Shown here in pieces: positions 6,012 to 11,646 of a DNA stretch of 11,646 nt. Source of the DNA: a bacterium. GTDB taxonomy: Bacteria > Latescibacterota > UBA2968 > UBA8231. Where the stretch lies: NCBI GenBank assembly GCA_027593305.1, contig JAQCJA010000105.1:1-11646 (forward strand). The letters are read 5' to 3'. Position 1 is the first letter of the stretch; each line of letters begins with the position of its first letter. Position numbers and translations under genes: made by a program. The notes below the pieces were generated by a model. It was not told the origin of the DNA, made no database searches, and was given only the letters and a program-made list of their open reading frames with translations.

Positions 6012-7034
6012 ATGGACTACCGCAGAATGGGACGCAGTGGCCTGCGAGTCTCGGAAATTTGCCTCGGCACCATGACCTTCGGTCATGGGACTGACGAAGT
6101 TGAATCCAGAAAGATCGTCGACCTCGCCTTTGCGGCGGGCATCAATTTCTTCGACACAGCCAACTCGTACAGCGAAGGGCTGTCGGAAGAGTTTCTCGGC
6201 AAAGCCTTGAAAGGCAGACGCCGGGAGGCCGTTGTCGCCACCAAGTTCGCCAATCCCATGGGGACCGGCCCCAATGATGGCGGCATGTCCCGGGTGCACA
6301 TCATGCAGGCCATCGAGGACAGTCTGCGGCGTTTGCAGATGGACTATGTGGACCTGTACTACATCCACCACGTGGACGTCGATGGCCCGATGGAAGAGAT
6401 GCTGCGGGCCATGGACGACCTTGTCACCCAGGGGAAGGTGCGCTACACAGCGTGCAGCAACTATCAGGCGTGGCGGCTGATGGAATGCCTGTGGCTCAGC
6501 GACCACAAGGACCTGGCTCGATTCGAGTGTTACCAGCCACAGTACAGCCTCGTCGTGCGCGACATCGAGCAGGAATTGCTGCCAATCTGCCACTACAAGA
6601 ACCTGGGTGTGGTCTGCTGGGCTCCCATCGCCGGCGGCTTCCTCTCTGGCAAGTACAAGCCGGGCGAACGCACGATACCAGGCACGCGCTCCGAGGAGGC
6701 CTGGGCCTACCCCCAGCGTTACTTCTCCGCCAATGCCGACGAGATCCTGCGCGCGCTGCTGGCCGTCGCCAAAGACACCTCTCGCTCCCCCGCCCAGGTC
6801 GCGTTGCGCTGGGCCGTGCAGCGCCCTGGCATCACCTCCATCATCACCGGCGCCCGGACCCTGGAGCAGGCCCGCGACAACATGCTCACCGGCAGCTTCC
6901 GCCTCAGCGACGAACACATGCGCCTTCTCGACGAGGTCTCCTACCTGCCGCACCGGTACCCGGAAGAGATGGAGCGCGGCTGGCAGGAGCGCCGCGACGG
7001 GGCGGTCAACATGCCCTCGCTCAAACTCTGCTGA
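6012..7034 (+). CDS. Aldo/keto reductase
   Basis: A 340-residue NADP(H)-dependent oxidoreductase of the aldo/keto reductase superfamily (TIM barrel), in the subgroup near E. coli YajO and the potassium-channel beta subunits. It opens with MDYRRMGRSGLRVSEICLGTM, typical of the group. The catalytic tetrad is readable: D48 and Y53 in FFDTANSYSEGLSE, K78 in VVATKF, and H119 in YYIHHVD. The cofactor-binding end is seen in GVVCWAPIAGGFLSGKY (about 200-216) and in TSIITGARTLEQARDN (about 276-291). The length is normal and nothing is missing. It reduces or oxidises an aldehyde, ketone or sugar; the specific substrate cannot be read from the sequence. Its immediate placement after a LacI-type gene suggests it is induced by a sugar or sugar-derived metabolite that it helps to process. 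Confidence 0.93.
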   Translation: MDYRRMGRSGLRVSEICLGTMTFGHGTDEVESRKIVDLAFAAGINFFDTANSYSEGLSEEFLGKALKGRRREAVVATKFANPMGTGPNDGGMSRVHIMQAIEDSLRRLQMDYVDLYYIHHVDVDGPMEEMLRAMDDLVTQGKVRYTACSNYQAWRLMECLWLSDHKDLARFECYQPQYSLVVRDIEQELLPICHYKNLGVVCWAPIAGGFLSGKYKPGERTIPGTRSEEAWAYPQRYFSANADEILRALLAVAKDTSRSPAQVALRWAVQRPGITSIITGARTLEQARDNMLTGSFRLSDEHMRLLDEVSYLPHRYPEEMERGWQERRDGAVNMPSLKLC

Positions 7035-7213
7035 CCGCGCTGCGCGCTGGCGTGGCGCAGTTGCGAAGGTCATCGGTTTCGTCGGTCGCGCCTGCAACGA
7101 GTGCTGCCGGTGAAATGGCCGCCGTGTATTTGCTCCGGCCGTCCCACCGGCTGTAGGGTTGTGATGGCGGATACGCGAAACCTCGCAGAGTTCGACCGCA
7201 CCATCTTGCCCCG
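7035..7213. other. Intergenic spacer before the 955-residue exported protein
   Basis: There are 179 bases with no open frame I can support and no tRNA or strong terminator hairpin. A weak promoter-like pair (TTGCTC at 7130-7135, 18 bases, TAGGGT at 7154-7159) is the only candidate control element, and it is poor. Confidence 0.3.
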
Positions 7214-10081
7214 ATGGAGTCAGCCGTGGCCGATCCCCGATCCGTCTGCCGCATCACTGCTGTCGTGCTACTGCTTGTGGCCGCGCGACTTTCCGCTGCC
7301 ACCTGGCGAGTCGGCGATGCGGATCACCCCTGGAACCTGCATCCGGTGAGTTTTGTCCTGGCCACGGGTGAGATCTTCCAGCCGCAGTTCGATTGGGGCG
7401 GGTCTTTCGCTGCTGAGGTCATCGTTGACGATGACGGGGACGGTCGTATCGACGAGGACCCTGTGGATCGCATCGACAATGATGGCGACTACTTGTGGAA
7501 TGAGGATCCCATCGATGGTGTCGACAATGATCTCGATGGCCGCCTGGATGAGGACGGGCCCGACCCGCAACAGGACAACGATGGGGATGGACTGCTCAAC
7601 GAGGATGGCCCACATACAGGGAGCCCGATCTACAGCCCTGCCGTGCGCCAGACATATGCAGGACCACCGTTCTTTCGCTACGCCACCGCCGCCGAAGCGG
7701 CAGCAGACGCCAATGGGTGGAATTCAGGCTACGGCTGGGGGGATGACGATAGCGACGGGCGTTTCAACGAGGATCCCGTCAATGGCATCGACGATGATGC
7801 CGATGGGCTGATCGACGAAGACGACGCGGCCCCTGACGTGTCCCTGCCGTCCTCCTGGTTTCGTTCCGTCTTCACCTATGACGTCGGTGCTCTGAGCCCT
7901 GAGCAACAACGGGAGCTGCGCTTCGTGCCGATGGACGACAACCGCTGGCAGGCGGCGACGGCCGCTGGCGACCCGGTGACGGCAACCCTTGTGCGCCGCG
8001 CTTTCCGCCCCACAGACTGGATCCGTTCGATCCGCCTGGACAGCACTCGCAACGTCGCCCGTCTGGCGGACGATCGATTTCTGGCAGGACTGCTCAGCGA
8101 ACAGGATCCACTGCAACTGGATACGCAGGTCGGTACACCCCGCTTCGGCGACACGGGCAATGGCCAGGTCGTGGATGGCAGCATCACCACGGCCAAGAGC
8201 GTCGTCGGCAACTGGGGCTTTGGCACGATTCTCAACGGTTTGTTCTGGATTGACCGCATCCGCTACTATCCTCGTCCCAATTTCATCGATCGGACCCCCG
8301 CCAGTTTCTCTGTCAGATACGGAGGCGACGATCCCAGCGACTTCCGCACGTCTTTACTGGGCGCGCAACTGGTAGCGTCGCGCTTTCTGATTCCCCAGCA
8401 GATCGACCAGCAGCGCCCGGTCATCAAGGACTTCCGCCTGGATCCGCCGCAGAAGGTCCGGACACTGAATCTGACCAGCGGCGTCGCCGAGGGGGACGTG
8501 TGGGAGATTGCCGAGGCCGAGTACTTCGGTCATGGGTACGCCCTGGACGCATCGTACTACTCGGAGATTATCGACGTGGGTCCCGAGCGTCCGCGAGTTC
8601 GGCGCTATTTCGACGCGGACGAACCGTGGCGCTCGATTCCTCTGGAGTTTGTGCGTACCGTCGACATCGATGGCGATGGCAGCATTTCTCCGGCAGAAGA
8701 AGCCGGCACGAGGGCTGCCGCTCAGTTCGATCCCGCCGTTCCGGGGGCGCCCGTCAGCTGGGGCCGTGTGCGCTGGTATGGTGAACGCCTGGGCCATGAC
8801 GGCAATCTGCAGATCCGGGTGCGGACCGGCTCCAGCCTCGATCCGCGCATCTACCAGCGTCGCGTCGGCCCCGGCGTCGTGTCCTCCTTCATCGAGGCGC
8901 CGATTCTGTTTGACTGGCCCGCCCGTGGCAGTCGCCTCAATGCCGGCAGTTACCTGTCCCTTTCCTCCGTAGCCCGTTCACCCTACGACGAACTGCCCGC
9001 AAATCTCTTTGGCAATCAGGACGGGGCGCCCGGTGGCTGGACAGCCTGGTCCGCCCCCATCGATTTCGATGAGGGTGCCGTGCAACGGGACGGCACCGGT
9101 GGCCACCTGCTGTCGCTGCCACCACTGATGCGCTACGTCCAGTTCCGTGTCGACTTCGGCTCGACAGAGACCAGCGGCGTACGCCTCGACTATCTGGAGT
9201 TCGACTACGGTCGCCCCCTCGTGGGGCGCGGCGTGCTTGCCGAGGTCTTCCCGGATACGGCGGCAGCCCTGGGACAACCTGTTGCACTGCAGTACGCCTT
9301 GCGGCCAAGTTTCGATTCAGGGGGCGGGACCGGCTTCAACCGCCTGGACATCGCCATACCCACAACCGACACGCAACTCGACAGCCTGTTGCTTGATGGT
9401 GCCCTGTGGCAACCACTGGCGACGAAGGTACCGACCGACATCGATGCACGCTCCGCCTGGCTCGACACCCTGTCGGTGTCGGATATCGGCACCTACGCCT
9501 ATGCCGTGTACCGGGATCCGCAGGGCGACGTGCGCCTGGGGATCAAAACATCCTCGCTGACGGACGCCGATTTTCCCCGCGGACAGGATCGTGAGATCCG
9601 CATCTTCGTGCGCACGTCGCTGTTCAATCTGCTGACCCGTTTCGACAGCTGGGTCTGGCACGATGCGGCAGGCGAGACGATCCCGCAGCCCACGTCTGCC
9701 GGCAATGCCGCCGATGATCTGCCCGCCGATGGCGTCGCCGTCATCGTTGCCCAATCTGCTGCAACCATCGACGGCCTGAAGGTTGCGCCAAACCCCTTCA
9801 CACCGAATGGGGATGGCCGCAACGACGACACGACCTTCGACTTTTCACTTCTGCTGTTCCTCGATCCTGCCAGGCTCGAACTCGATATCATGAGCCTGTC
9901 CGGCACCGCCGTGCGCCACCTCGGTCCGGTGCATTTGAATGTCGGACGGCATGAACTGCAGTGGGACGGCCGGGATGATCGCGGTCAGTTGGTCCCGCCC
10001 GGGCTCTACGTCTACCGCTTCACCGCCATCAGCGACGGCGACGATGAGACCCAACTGGGCGTTGTTGCCGTCGCCTACTAG
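7214..10081 (+). CDS. Large exported protein with Ca-binding-type Asp-rich repeats and C-terminal FlgD-like Ig domain
   Basis: A 955-residue exported protein. A signal peptide spans 1 to about 28 (R-rich start, ITAVVLLLVAARLSAA). Residues 71-132 and 176-204 hold six aspartate-rich units of the form DxDxDGxxxEDP, like thrombospondin type 3 or dockerin/EF-hand loops. A separate canonical EF-hand loop lies at 484-495 (D484, D486, D488, S490, E495). Residues about 314-365 resemble a discoidin-like (F5/8C) strand pattern (VVDGSITTA...FWIDRIRYYPRP). The C-terminus, 855-955, starts APNPFTPNGDGRND and continues through LQWDGRDDRGQLVPPGLYVYRF, a FlgD/CHU_C-type Ig-like domain common at the end of secreted proteins in FCB bacteria, where related domains guide type IX secretion or surface attachment. 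A surface or matrix role with Ca2+ stabilisation is inferred; no catalytic motif was seen. A GTG at 7226 may be the true start (see the ribosome-binding site at 7216). Confidence 0.88.
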   Translation: MESAVADPRSVCRITAVVLLLVAARLSAATWRVGDADHPWNLHPVSFVLATGEIFQPQFDWGGSFAAEVIVDDDGDGRIDEDPVDRIDNDGDYLWNEDPIDGVDNDLDGRLDEDGPDPQQDNDGDGLLNEDGPHTGSPIYSPAVRQTYAGPPFFRYATAAEAAADANGWNSGYGWGDDDSDGRFNEDPVNGIDDDADGLIDEDDAAPDVSLPSSWFRSVFTYDVGALSPEQQRELRFVPMDDNRWQAATAAGDPVTATLVRRAFRPTDWIRSIRLDSTRNVARLADDRFLAGLLSEQDPLQLDTQVGTPRFGDTGNGQVVDGSITTAKSVVGNWGFGTILNGLFWIDRIRYYPRPNFIDRTPASFSVRYGGDDPSDFRTSLLGAQLVASRFLIPQQIDQQRPVIKDFRLDPPQKVRTLNLTSGVAEGDVWEIAEAEYFGHGYALDASYYSEIIDVGPERPRVRRYFDADEPWRSIPLEFVRTVDIDGDGSISPAEEAGTRAAAQFDPAVPGAPVSWGRVRWYGERLGHDGNLQIRVRTGSSLDPRIYQRRVGPGVVSSFIEAPILFDWPARGSRLNAGSYLSLSSVARSPYDELPANLFGNQDGAPGGWTAWSAPIDFDEGAVQRDGTGGHLLSLPPLMRYVQFRVDFGSTETSGVRLDYLEFDYGRPLVGRGVLAEVFPDTAAALGQPVALQYALRPSFDSGGGTGFNRLDIAIPTTDTQLDSLLLDGALWQPLATKVPTDIDARSAWLDTLSVSDIGTYAYAVYRDPQGDVRLGIKTSSLTDADFPRGQDREIRIFVRTSLFNLLTRFDSWVWHDAAGETIPQPTSAGNAADDLPADGVAVIVAQSAATIDGLKVAPNPFTPNGDGRNDDTTFDFSLLLFLDPARLELDIMSLSGTAVRHLGPVHLNVGRHELQWDGRDDRGQLVPPGLYVYRFTAISDGDDETQLGVVAVAY
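7216..7219 (+). promoter_or_regulatory. Shine-Dalgarno favouring a GTG start at 7226
   Basis: GGAG stands 6 bases before an in-frame GTG at 7226, while the ATG at 7214 overlaps this motif and has no purine-rich stretch before it. Starting at 7226 shortens the signal peptide's N-region by four residues and leaves its core intact. Confidence 0.45.
7424..7609 (+). repeat. Tandem Asp-rich (thrombospondin type 3-like) repeats, cluster 1
   Basis: Four successive units of about 14-19 codons encode DDDGDGRIDEDP, DNDGDYLWNEDP, DNDLDGRLDEDG and DNDGDGLLNEDG. The DNA carries the recurring words GAGGA(C/T)CC and GACAATGAT. The units probably arose by internal duplication and would bind Ca2+. Confidence 0.8.
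7739..7825 (+). repeat. Asp-rich repeats, cluster 2
   Basis: Two further units encode DDDSDGRFNEDP and DDDADGLIDEDD in the same frame, after an intervening segment of about 43 residues. The nucleotide pattern GAGGATCCC-TCAATGG-ATCGACGATGAT closely parallels the GAGGATCCC-TCGATGG-GTCGACAATGAT stretch near 7502-7530 in cluster 1. Confidence 0.7.
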
Positions 10082-10101
10082 AAGATGGCCACGATTCCCC
10101 A

Positions 10102-11226
10102 CTACTCCGGCTGACCTGCCTTGAACACGCGCGAGTCGTCCTTGATGACCCAGCGACTGATGCCGCCATCGTTGTGCAGATCCGTCACTTCTTCCACCCA
10201 GGCCTCCCAGCTGTAGTCGGCGACCGAGATCTTTGGCGGCCAGAGGAAATCCTGCATCATCCTGTGTGCTACGCCCAGCGTATCGAGGCTGGCCGTATAG
10301 TGATGCTCCCTGGCATGGAACTGGCGTTGGCGCCAGTAGATCTCACGCAGCAGGCGGTGCGCCTGATATTCTGGTGGCAGGTCGAATTCGACACTTGCGT
10401 CGGGGCCTGCCGGTTGCGCGGAAAAACGGACGAAACCCCATTGCTCAGGGAAATGCATGTTGATCAGCCCCTGAGGCGACCAGACCCAGTTGTCTTCGCG
10501 CTTCTTTGCAATCTTCACATACCCTTCACCATCCTGGGCCGGCTCGACCTCCCACTCGACACGAGAGAAATTCACCTGCCAGACATCGTCATCATGGGGT
10601 GGCACTCGGGCCTGAGTAGGCCGTTTGATCCCTTCCCAGGGAAAGGCGATTTCGACGGTCCAGCCCTCATCCGTATCCCCCGGCTGGTTGATCGTACCAT
10701 AGACCCTCGTCGCCGAACGCAGCCCCGGGATGTCCCATTCGTGCACCGCCGGGGCGCCATCACGATAGGGGCGTACCAGCAGCAAGTCCCACTCGGTGGC
10801 AAAGGCGTTGACCTCATATTCGTAATAATTGTGCGTATCCCAGTCGGGATCGATGAAGACTTCGAAGTCGTTGTCGTGGAAAATGATGGCGTCGCGATCC
10901 CGCAGCGTCGCCCAGACATCGGGCTCCTCTAGGTATGCTGCCACGTAGAAGTACCGGTCATCCCACAGCATCCTGGCGCGCGTTCGATACCGTGGCTCGG
11001 GTTGCACATCCCCCTCGATATCGACAAAGGCCTGCGTCCACGGCGCCTGTTGCCAGGACGGCTCGTCGAGGGCACCATCAACAGTGATGAGACCCGTCGT
11101 CCGCAGCACCGAATAGCGCTGCGGCTGGATCGTCATCAGGTAGTCGGGATCCCAATCCGCCTGCGCCCCGAGGGTTGCTGGCAGGCTGACAAGCAGCGGT
11201 GCGAGGAAGCTGGCAATACGTCTCAT
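10102..11226 (-). CDS. Exported CBM9-like carbohydrate-binding family protein
   Basis: A 374-residue protein on the minus strand, convergent with the large exported protein; only 20 bases separate their stops. A signal peptide occupies 1 to about 22 (MRRIASFLAPLLVSLPATLGA). The next region matches the carbohydrate-binding family 9-like domain: LITVDGALDEPSWQQAPWT at about 46-64, then RTRARMLWDDRYFYVAAYLEEPDVWA, then HDNDFEVFIDPD and THNYYEYEVNA at about 117-141. GWTVEIAFPWEGI and WQVNFSRVEW follow. These segments are conserved in this family, usually annotated as binding extracellular sugars. The C-terminal third (about 280-374) is basic and aromatic and ends without a recognised anchor. I chose the ATG at 11226 over one at 11283 because the signal peptide begins exactly there and a GGAG lies 10 bases upstream. 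Glycan binding is likely but not shown; an enzymatic role is not supported. Confidence 0.88.
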   Translation of the reverse strand: MRRIASFLAPLLVSLPATLGAQADWDPDYLMTIQPQRYSVLRTTGLITVDGALDEPSWQQAPWTQAFVDIEGDVQPEPRYRTRARMLWDDRYFYVAAYLEEPDVWATLRDRDAIIFHDNDFEVFIDPDWDTHNYYEYEVNAFATEWDLLLVRPYRDGAPAVHEWDIPGLRSATRVYGTINQPGDTDEGWTVEIAFPWEGIKRPTQARVPPHDDDVWQVNFSRVEWEVEPAQDGEGYVKIAKKREDNWVWSPQGLINMHFPEQWGFVRFSAQPAGPDASVEFDLPPEYQAHRLLREIYWRQRQFHAREHHYTASLDTLGVAHRMMQDFLWPPKISVADYSWEAWVEEVTDLHNDGGISRWVIKDDSRVFKAGQPE

Positions 11227-11293
11227 GATGGTCTGGCTCCACGATTGGGCTGCACGAGTCTCTCCGTCGACTTGCGGGGGCATCGTCGAAGCG

Positions 11294-11303
11294 TTAAATA
11301 ATA
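11294..11303. promoter_or_regulatory. AT-rich -10 candidate in the divergent spacer
   Basis: The short AT island TTAAATAATA lies in an otherwise GC-rich divergent spacer (11227-11339). On the plus strand AATAAT (11297-11302) matches the -10 consensus at 5 of 6, with TTGCGG at 11272-11277 as a rather distant -35 (19 bases). On the minus strand TATTAT (11298-11303) also matches 5 of 6, but its possible -35, TTGCTG, is 20 bases away. It may serve adk, the CBM9-like gene, or both. Confidence 0.3.
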
Positions 11304-11304
11304 C

Positions 11305-11317
11305 GGCCCTTTGGGCC
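11305..11317. other. Short GC hairpin in the adk leader
   Basis: GGCCC (11305-11309) and GGGCC (11313-11317) can pair around a TTT loop. No T-run follows on the plus strand, so it is not a terminator for that direction. It would sit at the very start of the adk transcript. Confidence 0.35.
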
Positions 11318-11339
11318 CCATAACAGCAAGGTCTTGAGT

Positions 11340-11646
11340 TTGCATCTGATCCTGATTGGCGCCCCCGGCTCCGGCAAGGGCACCCAAGCCCGTCGGCTTG
11401 TGGAAACCTACGGTATCGTCCACATCTCCACTGGTGACATGCTGCGCGAAGCCGTACAGAGCGGCAGCGACCTCGGCGTCCTCGTGCACGGGTTCATCAG
11501 CCAGGGCCATCTGGTGCCCGACACACACGTCACCGAACTCGTCGAGGAGCGGCTGGACCGTGGGGACCTGCCAAAGGGATTCGTCATCGATGGTTATCCA
11601 CGGACGGAACGGCAGATCGACGTATTTGACCGCATGATGCAGGCTC
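11340..11646 (+). CDS. adk: Adenylate kinase, N-terminal part (cut by right window edge)
   Basis: The first 102 residues of adenylate kinase, which interconverts ATP + AMP and 2 ADP in the cytoplasm. The Walker A loop GAPGSGKGT begins at residue 6. HISTGDMLREAV follows at about 27-38, where the nucleoside-monophosphate binding domain begins, and GFVIDGYPRTERQ is near 80-92. The TTG at 11340 gives MHLILIGAPG, which aligns residue for residue with the E. coli start MRIILLGAPG, and AAGG at 11328-11331 is 8 bases upstream. An in-frame TTG at 11334 would add two residues but leaves only 2 bases to that AAGG. The gene lies away from the ribosomal-protein/secY cluster where it is often found, behind its own short spacer, divergent from the CBM9-like gene. 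Confidence 0.95.
   Translation, partial: MHLILIGAPGSGKGTQARRLVETYGIVHISTGDMLREAVQSGSDLGVLVHGFISQGHLVPDTHVTELVEERLDRGDLPKGFVIDGYPRTERQIDVFDRMMQA

Noticed and set aside
5886..7097. Long minus-strand open frame (403 codons) opposite the aldo/keto reductase
   Set aside because: It is antisense to a gene with a complete catalytic tetrad. The translation has low complexity and no family pattern.
10082..10101. Possible bidirectional terminator between convergent genes
   Set aside because: The 20 bases contain no inverted repeat or T/A run on either strand. Termination must be factor-dependent or lie inside the coding ends.
10174..10932. Plus-strand open frame (252 codons) opposite the CBM9-like gene
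   Set aside because: The minus-strand protein has a signal peptide and conserved CBM9-like motifs. The plus-strand frame shows none.
1..11646. CRISPR arrays, tRNA/rRNA genes, insertion sequences, phage or toxin-antitoxin genes
   Set aside because: I looked for regularly spaced repeats, T-loop-like sequences, terminal inverted repeats and transposase or integrase motifs on both strands and saw none that hold up.

Overview
This GC-rich window is densely packed with single-copy chromosomal genes and carries no rRNA, tRNA, CRISPR array or insertion sequence that I can see. The gene mix suggests a free-living bacterium of the Fibrobacteres-Chlorobi-Bacteroidetes (FCB) side of the tree. A Latescibacterota-like lineage is my best guess. 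The grounds are secreted proteins with aspartate-rich Ca-binding repeats and a FlgD/gliding-type C-terminal Ig domain, DOMON/CBM9-like exported proteins, a phytanoyl-CoA-dioxygenase-family enzyme, and a LacI regulator paired with an aldo/keto reductase. The taxon is an inference, not something read from a marker gene.

Layout. (1) 2-1531: a tightly overlapping operon with the C-terminal part of a homocysteine S-methyltransferase (cut by the left window edge), a PhyH-family Fe(II)/2-oxoglutarate dioxygenase, and a small protein resembling the domain named after staphylococcal virulence factor CvfC. (2) 1577-3472: full-length mnmG (tRNA wobble-uridine modification). Its stop codon overlaps the TTG start of 3469-3855, a reading frame that holds only the C-terminal third of a NupG-like MFS transporter. 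(3) 3900-4814: an exported protein with a DOMON/CBM9-like look. (4) 4868-7034: a promoter, a 21-bp near-perfect palindrome, a LacI-family repressor and an aldo/keto reductase two bases apart. This looks like a self-regulated carbohydrate operon. (5) 7214-10081: a 955-residue exported protein with two clusters of thrombospondin-type-3/EF-hand-like repeats, one canonical EF-hand loop and a C-terminal FlgD-like Ig domain. (6) 10102-11226, minus strand and convergent with the previous gene: an exported CBM9-like protein. (7) 11340 to the right edge, divergent: the N-terminal part of adenylate kinase.

How the genes fit together. mnmG and adk are housekeeping genes. The genes from 3900 to 11226 share an exported-polysaccharide-binding and sugar-responsive flavour: three exported putative binding or structural proteins surround a LacI/oxidoreductase pair. 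The first operon points to methyl-group or methionine metabolism. No obviously new multi-gene system is apparent. The best leads are the methyltransferase/dioxygenase/CvfC-like operon, the LacI operator site, and the truncated transporter fused to the mnmG transcription unit.
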